Assembly (NCBI GenBank): GCA_963794745.1
Contig: CAWCEZ010000013.1
Coordinates: 1 to 64,000, forward strand
Direction: 5' to 3'
Source of the DNA: Fen-671 sp963794745
Lineage (GTDB): Bacteria > Actinomycetota > Acidimicrobiia > Acidimicrobiales > Palsa-688
Length of the DNA stretch: 64,000 nucleotides
Shown here piece by piece: positions 36,132 through 44,730 of this stretch; positions within the stretch are counted from its first letter, which is position 1; every line of letters starts with the position of its first letter. The position numbers and the translations under genes were made by a program. Under the pieces are notes generated by a model. It was not told the origin of the DNA. It saw nothing but the letters and a program-made list of their open reading frames with translations, and made no database searches.

Positions 36132-36846
36132 TGCGCGCCTCCGAGAGACGCAGGACCGTAGCCGGCTGCGGTCTGGTAGACGTTCGCGTCGGGATCCTCG
36201 TTTGGATCGCAGAAAGCAGCCCGGGCTCTCAGCAATGCTTCTTCGACCCTTGCGTCGACGGTCGTAGCGCCGGAGGTGACGACGCAGCCTCCTGGGCCGA
36301 CCGCCGGGTCGGCACGGACAACGAGGCCGTCACGCCTCGTGGTCGCGAGGGCCGTGGCCGCTTCGGCCATCATTTCTTCGTCGGCAGGGTTGACACGCAC
36401 GATCGCGGGCCCCTCGGGAGGTCGGCCAGCAGGGCCTTGGCGACTTCGATGGCCCGCCCGGGCCGGGTGCGCAGTTCGCTGCCTACGACGGCGGCGGCCA
36501 GCTCGAAGGCTGCCGCTATCACCTCTTCGGTCATGGCCGCCTCGCGGGGGCCGAACCGGGCGATGTACTCGTCCGTGGCTGAGGCGAGTTGGCCGAGCAA
36601 GGCGCTCGCCCTCGCCTGCGTCGCGGACCAGGCGTTCTTTTGGGAGGCCAAGTCTGCCGCCCGCTCGGCCTGGGCTTGCCTAGCCCCCTCGGCGTAGCCG
36701 GCCAGATAGCCGCGCTTGTAGCCGTGGTCGTAGCGCTCCTGCGGGCTGTTCAGCTCCGGGAGCAACGCGTCCATGTCGATCGAGCTCGGCAATGTCGTGG
36801 TCGGCTCCATCGAAGTGGGCGAGAAGGGGTCAGTCGACGTAGTCAT
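36128..36846 (-). CDS. fliH: flagellar assembly protein FliH, one frameshift
   Basis: Stator-like regulator of the FliI ATPase. The N-terminal half has the Gly-x3-Gly helix GYKRGYLAGYAEGARQAQAE and then EVIAAAFELAAAVVGSEL. The frame breaks near 36410, inside a GGGGCCC run, and resumes as AIVRVNPADEEMMAEAATAL, the usual FliH C-domain, ending with VDARVEEALLRARAAF. Restoring one base gives about 239 residues. The start overlaps the end of fliG by 17 bases. Confidence 0.9.
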
Positions 36847-37888
36847 CAGTCCCCCTGGACAACACGATCGAGCCTTCTTGCTCGAGCTGACGCACGGCGC
36901 GCACGACCTCTTTGCGTGCTTTTTCCACGTCCCGCAGCCGTTGCGGGCCGAGAAGTTCCATTTCCTCCTTGAGGTTTTCCTGTGCCCGCTCGGAAAGATT
37001 GGACAGGAGCCTTTCTTTTACCGCCTCTGTCGTCCCCTTGAGCGCGAGGGCGAGCTCTTTGGTGTCGACTTGGCGAAGGAGAAGTTGCAGGGCCTTGTCC
37101 TCCAGCTTCACGAGGTCCTCGATCGTGAACAACCGCTGGCGGATGTCCTGGGCCAGGTGAGGGTCCAGTTCGTCGAGGCGCGCCAGGACGGTCCGTTCCG
37201 TCTCGGCGTCGGCCCGGGTCAGGATCTCTACGAGCGGCTTGGCGGGGTCGTCCGCGTTGCGTTCGCGGCCCCCCGTTGCTACCGACAGGATGCGTCTTTC
37301 GAGCCCGGCTTCGACCGCACGGAGCGCCTCGGGGCTGGCCGTGCTGAGCGTCGCCAAACGGTAGGCGACGTCGCCGCGAAGATCCTCCGGAAGTTCACGC
37401 AGCATGGCGAGGCCGCGCTCGGGAGGGAGCTTGGAGAAGACAAGGGCGATCGTCTGGGGGTGCTCGCGCGACAGGACGGACGCCGCAACATTGGGGTCCA
37501 ATGCCGTAAGGGCCCGGAAATGAGAACCGGCCGGGGTACCGCCGATCCGGGCCAGCACCGCCTCGGCCTTCAGACTGCTCCCGAGCGCTTCTGCGAGGAG
37601 TTCTTTGGCGACTTCGACCCCACCCTGGGGGACGCGGTTCTGGCGCGATGCCTGGGCGACGAAGTCTTTCATTACGTGGTTGACGAGAGCCTCGTCCACG
37701 GGGCCGAGGTTGGCGATCTCGGTCATCACGCGTTCTACCTCGACCTCGCTGAGCGACTGGAGGATGCGGGCTGCGCGTTCGTGGCCGAGCGAGACAAGAA
37801 GCAGGGCGGCTTTGCGCGCGCCGCTCATTTCGATGGTGGCGCTGCTCACGGGCCTACCCCTCGTATCGACGGTCTCGGTGGTCGGCAT
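36830..37888 (-). CDS. fliG: flagellar motor switch protein FliG
   Basis: C-ring protein that contacts the stator and the MS ring, 352 residues. GARKAALLLVSLGHERAARI opens the N-domain, the middle domain carries the EHPQTIALVFSKL signature, and the C-domain includes the charged torque helix (ERTVLARLDELDPHLAQDIR then LFTIEDLVKLEDKALQLLL). The ATG directly abuts the fliF stop. Confidence 0.97.
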   Translation of the reverse strand: MPTTETVDTRGRPVSSATIEMSGARKAALLLVSLGHERAARILQSLSEVEVERVMTEIANLGPVDEALVNHVMKDFVAQASRQNRVPQGGVEVAKELLAEALGSSLKAEAVLARIGGTPAGSHFRALTALDPNVAASVLSREHPQTIALVFSKLPPERGLAMLRELPEDLRGDVAYRLATLSTASPEALRAVEAGLERRILSVATGGRERNADDPAKPLVEILTRADAETERTVLARLDELDPHLAQDIRQRLFTIEDLVKLEDKALQLLLRQVDTKELALALKGTTEAVKERLLSNLSERAQENLKEEMELLGPQRLRDVEKARKEVVRAVRQLEQEGSIVLSRGTDDYVD

Positions 37889-39667
37889 TTAGCGTTCACC
37901 TGGGCCGGTTTCGAGCCATGTCCTGAGCATTTCGGCGATCCGTTCGGGCTCCTGCTCGATCATCTGGCCGATCTGGGCCACTTCGGCGGGGACCGGGGCG
38001 GGTGCCGGGAAACCGACCGAAGCCGCCTCGGGTGTGCGGGCCGAAGACAACGCGAGCGGCAGTTCGTCGTCGTCGTTGAAGCTTTCGCCCGCTTCTAGCT
38101 CGAGGGTCTGGTAGCCCGCCGGCAGCGCGAGAGGCACGCGGGTCGTTTTGTTGATGCGCCGTATGGAGAACACGAGCAGCCCGAGCACCGCGAGCACCAC
38201 GAGGACGCCGCGGATCTCGCTCATCATGGCGTTTTTGCTGGTAGCGCTGGCCGCAGCCTTGATCTGGGCGGCCTGAGCCTTTGCGGCACTCTGGTCGAAG
38301 GGGACGAAGGCCACCTGGATGGTGTCACCCCGCGAGGTTTGCAGACCGGCTGCGGCCGAGACGAGCTGGCTGATCTGCTGCTGGGTCACACCCTTCACGG
38401 AGCTGTTGACCACGACCGCTATCGACATCTGCTCGAGCGCGCCGGGGGCTGAGTTGACGGTCTTGCTGACCTCGCTCACAACGTCCGACTGCGAGTTGCC
38501 AGTCTGCACATAGCTGGGCACCGTCGTGGCTGAAGTGCCGGCCACCGTCGTTGTCGGAGAGCCTGTTGCCGTGCCGCCAGTTTTCCCGCCCTTGGTCGTC
38601 TTGGTCGTCTTCGATGACGTCGTCGCGCCGGTTGTGACGGGAGTGCTTGCGGCGTTCACCGGCACAGTCGTGACGCTGGAGCCGAGGATCCCCTGTGCAG
38701 CCTGGCTCGCATTAGCGCCCGTGTAGGTCTCCTTGGAACTGGCCTGCTGAACCGGGATCGGGCCCTGCTTGTTCGGGTCGTAGATCTGGCTGGAAATCTG
38801 GGTCTGGTCGAAGTCGAGCTGGGCGCTCGCGTGCACGACCGCGTTGCCTGGGCCGAGGACGGTCGCAAGCATGTCCTGGAGCGAATTGTCGAGGGTCTGG
38901 TCGTAGGAGTCCGTCTCCTGCTCGTCCATCGTCCCTGCCGCTACGTTGCCGGCATCGGTCCCCGGCGCGTTGAGGACGTCGCCACTGCTGTCGGCGACCG
39001 TCACGTTGTCGGGCGAGAGGCCTTCGACGCTGGAAGCGACCAGGTGCACGATCGCCTGGACCTGTTCTGCGCTGAGGGTCGAACCGGGCTCGAGCGAGAC
39101 GAGCACGGAGGCGGTGGGCTGGTCAGCGCTGGAGGAGAAGAGGCTCTCCTGCGGGATGACGACACTTACCTGGGCTGAACTGACACCGGTAATGGACTCG
39201 ATGGTCTGCTCGAGCTCGTCGGAAACGGCTTGCTGGTACTCAACCTGCTGCTGGAACTCCGAAGTGGTCACCCCTGCGGTGTCGAGGAGGCTGTAGCCCT
39301 GGTCTCCCGAGGACGGCAAGCCATCAGCCGCCATGTCGAGGCGCTGTTGGTAAACGTCGCCTTCGGGGACCATGATCTGCTCGCCGCCCTCGGTGAGCTC
39401 GTAAGGGATCTTGTTCGTGGTCAGTTTTTGGGTTATCGACGCCGCGTCAGACGAGCTCAGGTTGGAAAACAGCGGCACGTAGCTCGGTTTGCCGGCCCAG
39501 GACATAAACAGGTACCCGCCCATGACAACCGCCAGGACTGCAATTCCCAACATCGCCTTTTGCCCGCTGGAGAACCCGGACATGACGTCCGTGGTTTGCT
39601 GGCGCAGGCGTACGAGCGTGTTCGAGCCGCCAGTGCCTGTACCGCTCGGGCGCAGAGGAGCGGTCAC
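37889..39667 (-). CDS. fliF: flagellar MS-ring protein FliF
   Basis: MS-ring subunit of 592 residues with two membrane helices: residues ~39-57 (AMLGIAVLAVVMGGYLFMSW) and near 490 (GVLVVLAVLGLLVFSIRRIN). The ring-building motifs include YVPLFSNLSSSDAASITQKL and ESITGVSSAQVSVVIPQESLF. A Thr/Lys/Gly-rich insert (near residue 345) lies in the periplasmic part. The C-terminal FliG-binding region ends EQEPERIAEMLRTWLETG. GTG start overlapping the fliE stop (GTGA). Confidence 0.96.
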   Translation of the reverse strand: MTAPLRPSGTGTGGSNTLVRLRQQTTDVMSGFSSGQKAMLGIAVLAVVMGGYLFMSWAGKPSYVPLFSNLSSSDAASITQKLTTNKIPYELTEGGEQIMVPEGDVYQQRLDMAADGLPSSGDQGYSLLDTAGVTTSEFQQQVEYQQAVSDELEQTIESITGVSSAQVSVVIPQESLFSSSADQPTASVLVSLEPGSTLSAEQVQAIVHLVASSVEGLSPDNVTVADSSGDVLNAPGTDAGNVAAGTMDEQETDSYDQTLDNSLQDMLATVLGPGNAVVHASAQLDFDQTQISSQIYDPNKQGPIPVQQASSKETYTGANASQAAQGILGSSVTTVPVNAASTPVTTGATTSSKTTKTTKGGKTGGTATGSPTTTVAGTSATTVPSYVQTGNSQSDVVSEVSKTVNSAPGALEQMSIAVVVNSSVKGVTQQQISQLVSAAAGLQTSRGDTIQVAFVPFDQSAAKAQAAQIKAAASATSKNAMMSEIRGVLVVLAVLGLLVFSIRRINKTTRVPLALPAGYQTLELEAGESFNDDDELPLALSSARTPEAASVGFPAPAPVPAEVAQIGQMIEQEPERIAEMLRTWLETGPGER

Positions 39668-40032
39668 AGTTGCATACCCATGATGGACTGGAAGGACTGG
39701 AGCGCACTATTGCGGACCGCCGACGTCAACTGAGTCTGGATGTTGGCTTCGTTGGCAGCGACCATGTAATCGGCAACGTTCGTAAGGCCTCCTGTGGCCG
39801 CTTGGGTCGCCAGGTTGTCCGCATTGGCCTGCGTCGAACTGAGGCTGTCGAGGGCATTGCCAAGGACGTCGGCGAAACCGCCGCCCCCGCCGCTGGCGCC
39901 GCTCGCCTCGCCGGCCCCGCCAATGGGCGAGGTCGGAGAAGTGGGCGAGGTCGGGCCGGAAAGCCCCACCTGAGCCGTCTCTGAGGCGGGCCACACCGAA
40001 GCTGTGGCGGCCCCGACCGGGAGCATGCTCAT
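39664..40032 (-). CDS. fliE: flagellar hook-basal body protein FliE
   Basis: Adaptor between MS ring and rod, 122 residues. The conserved part is FADVLGNALDSLSSTQANAD, then TNVADYMVAANEANIQTQLT and the C-terminal SALQSFQSIMGMQL. The N-terminal 45 residues contain Pro/Thr/Ser repeats (TSPTSPTSP). Overlaps flgC and fliF by four bases each. Confidence 0.94.
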   Translation of the reverse strand: MSMLPVGAATASVWPASETAQVGLSGPTSPTSPTSPIGGAGEASGASGGGGGFADVLGNALDSLSSTQANADNLATQAATGGLTNVADYMVAANEANIQTQLTSAVRNSALQSFQSIMGMQL

Positions 40033-40466
40033 ACCTGCAGCCCCAGGGCGGCCTGGTAGGCCTGCTCGGCCTGGCTGATCGTGGCCAGGTTGGCCTCGTA
40101 GCCGTTCTGGGCCATCATCATGTCCGACATCTGGTCGCCGAGGTTCACGTTGGCCGACCTGACCATGCCCTGCTTGTCGGCCAGCGGGTTGCTCGGGTCG
40201 TACTCCAGTACCCCGTCAGGGCTACCCAGCGCGATACCGGCTACCTCGGTCCCACCGCCGATGCTCGACTCGGTCTGTGCGCCCGGCCCGGTGCCTTCTA
40301 CCTGGCCCGGGATAGCTGCCCCAACTACGAAACGCGTCTGGTAGGCGCCCTGCGAAGGGGAGGTGACGTCGTTCATGTTGGCGATGTTGTCCGAGATCGT
40401 GTCCAGCCAGGTCTGTGACACGTTGACGCCCGTTACAGCTGTGCTTATTGGGTCGAAGAGCCCCAT
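40029..40466 (-). CDS. flgC: flagellar rod protein FlgC
   Basis: Proximal rod protein, 145 residues. The rod signature is TGVNVSQTWLDTISDNIANM near the N-terminus, and SPDGVLEYDPSNPLADKQGM then SANVNLGDQMSDMMMAQNGY toward the end, both diagnostic of FlgC. It lies 17 bases after flgB and overlaps fliE by four. Confidence 0.95.
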   Translation of the reverse strand: MGLFDPISTAVTGVNVSQTWLDTISDNIANMNDVTSPSQGAYQTRFVVGAAIPGQVEGTGPGAQTESSIGGGTEVAGIALGSPDGVLEYDPSNPLADKQGMVRSANVNLGDQMSDMMMAQNGYEANLATISQAEQAYQAALGLQV

Positions 40467-40483
40467 CTCGCCTGTCTCCTATC

Positions 40484-40852
40484 TCAGCCGGCGCTCGACG
40501 GCCCGTTGATTGCCGTTGAAAGAAGCTGGAACTTCGCGTTCATGGCGTCGACCATCGTCTGGAACTGCATGCCGGCCGTTTCACCCTGGACCATTTCGGT
40601 GCCGAGGTTGACGTTGTTGCCCGCCTGGTCGCTCGGAGCTGTCGAGTCGGTAGTGGTGACCTGCATCTGGGACGGGTCGCCGTCGGAGATCGCCTTTGCG
40701 AGGCTCGTCTCGAAGTTGACGTCCTTCGCTTTGAAATTGGGGGTGTCGATGTTGGCAACGTTGTTGGCCACGGACTGCTGCTCGTCCCATAGGCCCTGCA
40801 TCGCCTCGTAGATCGAAGAGGTGGCGACGTCGCTGAACATGCCGCTGGTCAT
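40484..40852 (-). CDS. flgB: flagellar rod protein FlgB
   Basis: Proximal rod protein, 122 residues. YEAMQGLWDEQQSVANNVAN then IDTPNFKAKDVNFETSLAKA is the FlgB signature, and the C-terminal helix is MQFQTMVDAMNAKFQLLSTA. First gene of the rod-ring-export-hook run; GGGGGG lies about five bases before the ATG. Confidence 0.95.
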   Translation of the reverse strand: MTSGMFSDVATSSIYEAMQGLWDEQQSVANNVANIDTPNFKAKDVNFETSLAKAISDGDPSQMQVTTTDSTAPSDQAGNNVNLGTEMVQGETAGMQFQTMVDAMNAKFQLLSTAINGPSSAG

Positions 40853-41171
40853 TGGGCCCCCCTAGAAGCCGTGGGGGCAGGCCGTTTAGCGGGCGGCGCT
40901 CTGCGGCGCGAGCGGAACTGAACGCGGTACGTACACCATGACCTCCGAAAGACAATTCGGTCTGCCAGTCCCTGGCGTACGAAGCGGTGCTTCCCTGCTG
41001 CTCCGGAATTCGAGATCGGCATAGCCCGGCCAGACCTAAGTGGGCGGTGCCCTTCAGAGCAGCTAGTTACGTCCTTTTCTTAGCTGAGCCGTCTGTCCGA
41101 CCGTCTCGGGCACAAAGTGCTCAAGGAACGCGGGAAAGTGGGCACCCGAGCGAGCATGCCCGGTGAGGTGT
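40853..41171 (-). promoter_or_regulatory. intergenic region upstream of flgB, probable promoter region
   Basis: A 319-base stretch with no gene on either strand that I can support. It must hold the promoter of the flgB operon. Two possible signals on the minus strand are GCCGATCT (41012-41019), like a sigma-28 -10 element but without a clear TAAA -35, and GCTAAGAAAAG (41074-41084), which also occurs upstream of fliC. Confidence 0.35.
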
Positions 41172-41531
41172 TCAGCCGGCGTAATCGACCAGGTGAACGG
41201 CGGGCCCGGCGCGGCGGGCCGATCGGACAGCAGCGATCCGGCCGCCCAGCTCGCGCTGGCGCAGGGCCACGTTGTCGATCAGTCCCTGCAGTTGGTCGAA
41301 CAGGACGACGAGCCTGGGCAAGTACCGTGGTGGGAGCATTATCCCGTCGAGCTCGGTCGACGCGACTGCAAGCAGGGTCGTGACCTCGCGCGGTACCGGC
41401 ATGCTGAGCGGTACCCGCGATAGGGCTGCAACCTGGGCGGCGACTCGCCTTTCGAGCAGAGCGAGCTGTGCCTCGTCGTCGTAGTCCCCGGTCTCCTCGT
41501 CGTCGCCGCGGACGTCGTAGGTGCTAGGCAC
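41172..41531 (-). CDS. small helical protein in the FliT position
   Basis: A 119-residue protein with an acidic start (DVRGDDEETGDYDDE), then long helices (AQLALLERRVAAQVAALSRV and LPRLVVLFDQLQGLIDNVAL). It overlaps the end of fliS by eight bases. Genes at this spot in flagellar operons often encode FliT, the FliD chaperone; no sequence signature lets me call it so. Confidence 0.55.
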   Translation of the reverse strand: MPSTYDVRGDDEETGDYDDEAQLALLERRVAAQVAALSRVPLSMPVPREVTTLLAVASTELDGIMLPPRYLPRLVVLFDQLQGLIDNVALRQRELGGRIAAVRSARRAGPAVHLVDYAG

Positions 41532-41940
41532 TGGCCGCGGTACTGGTCATGTTGCTGGCGCGTTCGGCGATGACCTTCTCTGCCGCCATGTGGCAAGAAG
41601 CCTGGAGGGGTTCGAGGAGTTTGCGGGCCTCGGACAGCGCTCCGGCGTTCTTGTGCACGTTTGCCTTTACCAACAGACGGTAGACGTAGCTGTAAATGGC
41701 GCTCAGGGCCGGCCCGGCGCTCCAGAGCTCTGGCTTGAGGGTCCCCTGCAATACCAGGACGATCTCCTGCGCCCGGGTGAGCTTTTCGTTGAGCGTGTAC
41801 AGGTCCTTGGTCTCGAGAGCTTCCTCGGCCACGACGATGTTGTTGACGAGGGCGTCGTACAGCATCGTGAGCAGGCGCTCCGGGGGCGCGCCGGCGACGG
41901 CGGTCGCCAGGTATGCGTTTCGTGCTCGGGTCGTGGCCAT
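41524..41940 (-). CDS. fliS: flagellar export chaperone FliS
   Basis: Flagellin chaperone of 138 residues, an antiparallel four-helix bundle. The family motifs are RNAYLATAVAGAPPERLLTM (helix 1, flagellin-binding) and LYTLNEKLTRAQEIVLVLQG. FliS keeps flagellin unfolded for export and in FliW-CsrA systems competes with FliW for flagellin. It follows fliD after 23 bases. Confidence 0.94.
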   Translation of the reverse strand: MATTRARNAYLATAVAGAPPERLLTMLYDALVNNIVVAEEALETKDLYTLNEKLTRAQEIVLVLQGTLKPELWSAGPALSAIYSYVYRLLVKANVHKNAGALSEARKLLEPLQASCHMAAEKVIAERASNMTSTAASA

Positions 41941-41963
41941 TTTGGGGGTTCTCCTGTTGCTGC

Positions 41964-44546
41964 TTAGCCGCCGCTACTGCTTGACGACGATGAGTTCGAG
42001 TTCATGAACTGGGTGAGGGACGATTGGGTGCTCTTCAGGGCAGCCAGCGACGTCTCCATGGCGGTATACTGGTCCGTCAACTGGATTTCCTGTTCCTGCA
42101 GGATCGGGTTCCAGGCGGCGATCTCTGTCGAAAGCGAGCTCATCGTGCTCTGCTTGCCGGCGATGGCATTTACCAGGGTCCCGTCGGTAGGGTTGCCGGC
42201 GGCGTACGCAACGTTGGCCAAGCTTTGGGCGATACCGGGCGAGTAATTGATTGTCCCGTCCGTCGATCCCCCCGCCGCAGCCAGCTGCGCTTGCGTCGCG
42301 CTCACAAGGACCAGCAGCCCTTGTGCCGCCGTCCCGGTCCCGCCCTGGAGGAGCTGGCCGACCCCGGTGGCGGCGTGGCCGTTGATCGTGCCCTCCACAT
42401 CGGTGCCTGTGAACGTCTGCATCGCGCCTGCAGCGGCGCCAAGGCCAGTCGTGCCTGCGCCGGTAGCGGTCGAGGTAACCATGAACTGCGACGCGGAGCC
42501 GTAGGCCATCGTGTTCAAAGAAAGCACCCCATTGCTCACCGACGCGTTTACACCGATGCTGTTGGCTGCGAACGCTTGGTTGAGCCCGGTGGCGATGTCG
42601 CTCAAGCTCTCGCCGGCAGTAGTTGTGTAACTAGCGCTGGCCCCGCCCGACGAGATCGTCAATGTTTCGGGGGTACTAACCGCCCCGCCTGTTACGGCAG
42701 TGCCCGTGTCGGTCGCCTGGGTGGCGGCCTGGGTTACGGCCACCTGGTACTGCGAGGGGACCGTCGCGTCGGTGGACTCGTAGAAGGACATGAGCGGGCT
42801 CGAGCTTGAACCCCCGCCCAGGAAAGTGTTGGCCACTTGCGTGGGGTTGGCGTCGTAGGCGGCAGCGAAGGTGGCCGCGTCAAAACTGAGCGTCCCGTCA
42901 GTGTTCATCGTGATGCCGACCACGCCGGCTGAACCCGAACTGTTCGTCCCGGTCGAACCGCTCAAAGCGCCGAGCACGGAGCTGAGGAGGCCCTCAGCGG
43001 TGGGGTCGCCGAGCAACGGGCCGGCAGTGCCGCTCGAGGTGCCGGAGCCCGGCGTAAAGGCGGTCGCAGTGTTGAGGTCGCTGATCAGCTGATTGGCGGC
43101 CGATACCAGGGTCTGCACCGTCGAGGCCATCGTCTGGCCGTCGGGCTGGAGCGAGATGGTAGTTGGCTGGCCCGGGTCGGCTTCCTGGAGGTCGATGGTC
43201 ACACCCGGCATCAAGCCATTGATGTCGTTGGTGTCGTTGGTCACCGTGAACGCACCGGGGCCATTGCCAACGGTGATCTCGGCATTTGCGGCGGCCGTCA
43301 CGGTGGTGAGCTGGCCTATCTCGGAAAAGGCGTTCGTGGCGATGTTGATCGTGTTGTCCGCCCCCGACGAAGTCGACTGTACGGACAGGTTGTACTGGTT
43401 GGTCCCGGTGCTTATGGCTGATGCCGACAGGCCAACGCCGGCGGAGTTGATCGCCTGCACCACCGAGCTCAGGCTGCCGTTGCCGGTGTTGACTTCGGCG
43501 GCGGACATCGACCCGACGGACAGGGCGCCGGTGAACGTGGCCGTGACCGTGGAGCCGTTGGCCCCGTTCAGGGTGACCGGGCTGTTCGGCGAGAAATTGC
43601 TGAGGTCGTTCGAGACGCCGTCCACCGTCACTATCCCGTCGGTGCCGTTGGCAACCGACGTTGGCGTGCTCGAAAAACCGAGCGCCGTGGCGGCCGTCCC
43701 ACCGGTTACCTGGAACGAGGTGGCGCTGCCTTGAGCCGCGGTCGTGAGCACCATGTCCCCGCTTGAGTTGACGCTCGCTGTCAGGGCACCGTTGGAAGCG
43801 CTCTGGACTGCGGCCGCAAGCTGGGTGGCGTTGTAGGTACCCGCTGCGATGGTGAGCGAACCGCTCTGGCCGTCCAGGTCGTATGTCAAGTTGTCGTTGC
43901 TGCCCGAAGTGATCGTCGTGGAGGTCGCCGGTGCGCCAGTTGAAGTGACCGCGGCCCCCGCTGAGGCCTGGGTGACGGCGATGGTGTGCTTGCCCACCGA
44001 AAGGTCGCTGGAAGCGAGCGTCCCGATGCCGAGGGCCGCGCCGCCCGCAGCCACCAGCAACGGCCCGCTCGTTACCTGGGAGCTTTCAGAGCTGACGTTG
44101 CCAGACGAGATCATGGAGTCGGCTTGGGCGAGAGCGTCCACCGAAAAGGTGAGCGAACCTCCTATGGCGCCGGTCCCCACGGTGGCGGTCGCGTCCTGTG
44201 TAGTGGAGTCAGGGATCCAGGCCTGCCAACCCGAAGGCGCCTCGAGGGTGTCCGAAACGGACTGCAATGTGGCGATGTCGCTCGTCAGCTTCTCGTAGCT
44301 CCCGAGCATTGTCGAAGCCGAGTTGAGCTGGACCTGCAATTGCTGCTGGGGGACCTGCTTGATTTGCATCAGTTCGGCGATTATCTGGGAATCGTCGATC
44401 CCCGAAGATAGGCCGGAGAGGGTAACGGGTGCGCCCAACGAGGTCAGGCTGGTGCTGGTCGTACCAAGAAGAGCGGAGAGGGACTGGGCGGTGTTGATGT
44501 AGCCGAGCCCTTGTGAAGTTGACGACCCGCTGGAACTGACAGACAT
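41964..44546 (-). CDS. fliD: flagellar filament cap protein FliD, unusually long
   Basis: Filament cap, also called HAP2. FliD_N is at residues 37-140 (GLSSGIDDSQIIAELMQIKQ), a hook-IN-type repeat follows (GTYNATQLAAAVQSASNGAL), and the FliD_C domain spans about 470-860 (TLVSAANQLISDLNTA, TEIAAWNPILQEQEIQLTDQ). At 860 residues it is nearly double the usual length; a second hook-IN-like repeat (TAGESLSDIATGLNQAFAAN) is inserted in the C-terminal domain. The tail ends in a Ser/Gly run. Confidence 0.93.
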   Translation of the reverse strand: MSVSSSGSSTSQGLGYINTAQSLSALLGTTSTSLTSLGAPVTLSGLSSGIDDSQIIAELMQIKQVPQQQLQVQLNSASTMLGSYEKLTSDIATLQSVSDTLEAPSGWQAWIPDSTTQDATATVGTGAIGGSLTFSVDALAQADSMISSGNVSSESSQVTSGPLLVAAGGAALGIGTLASSDLSVGKHTIAVTQASAGAAVTSTGAPATSTTITSGSNDNLTYDLDGQSGSLTIAAGTYNATQLAAAVQSASNGALTASVNSSGDMVLTTAAQGSATSFQVTGGTAATALGFSSTPTSVANGTDGIVTVDGVSNDLSNFSPNSPVTLNGANGSTVTATFTGALSVGSMSAAEVNTGNGSLSSVVQAINSAGVGLSASAISTGTNQYNLSVQSTSSGADNTINIATNAFSEIGQLTTVTAAANAEITVGNGPGAFTVTNDTNDINGLMPGVTIDLQEADPGQPTTISLQPDGQTMASTVQTLVSAANQLISDLNTATAFTPGSGTSSGTAGPLLGDPTAEGLLSSVLGALSGSTGTNSSGSAGVVGITMNTDGTLSFDAATFAAAYDANPTQVANTFLGGGSSSSPLMSFYESTDATVPSQYQVAVTQAATQATDTGTAVTGGAVSTPETLTISSGGASASYTTTAGESLSDIATGLNQAFAANSIGVNASVSNGVLSLNTMAYGSASQFMVTSTATGAGTTGLGAAAGAMQTFTGTDVEGTINGHAATGVGQLLQGGTGTAAQGLLVLVSATQAQLAAAGGSTDGTINYSPGIAQSLANVAYAAGNPTDGTLVNAIAGKQSTMSSLSTEIAAWNPILQEQEIQLTDQYTAMETSLAALKSTQSSLTQFMNSNSSSSSSSGG

Positions 44547-44606
44547 CTAACGTTGGCTCCCCTGTGTGAACTTGTGTGCTACCTGTGCCGCTTTTCCGCC
44601 ATCTTG

Positions 44607-44634
44607 GTGAAGCTAACTGGGTGAAGCTAACTGG
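44607..44634. repeat. 14-bp direct repeat between fliC and fliD
   Basis: Two perfect adjacent copies of GTGAAGCTAACTGG in the gap between the flagellin and cap genes, just on the fliD side of the stem-loop. No function is apparent. Confidence 0.85.
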
Positions 44635-44661
44635 GTGGGACTACCTGGCTTACCCCTGAGA

Positions 44662-44692
44662 CGGCCGGCTGGCAATGGTTGCCAGCCGGCCG
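44662..44692 (-). terminator. perfect 14-bp stem-loop downstream of flagellin gene
   Basis: CGGCCGGCTGGCAA-TGG-TTGCCAGCCGGCCG is a perfect inverted repeat about 40 bases after the fliC stop. A run of A's precedes it on the minus strand and the T run is on the plus strand, so termination of fliC reads would be only partial. It may attenuate transcription into fliD or protect the abundant fliC message from 3' decay. Confidence 0.65.
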
Positions 44693-44730
44693 CTTTTTCT
44701 CAGGTTTTGTTATCTCCCTTTACCGGCTAT

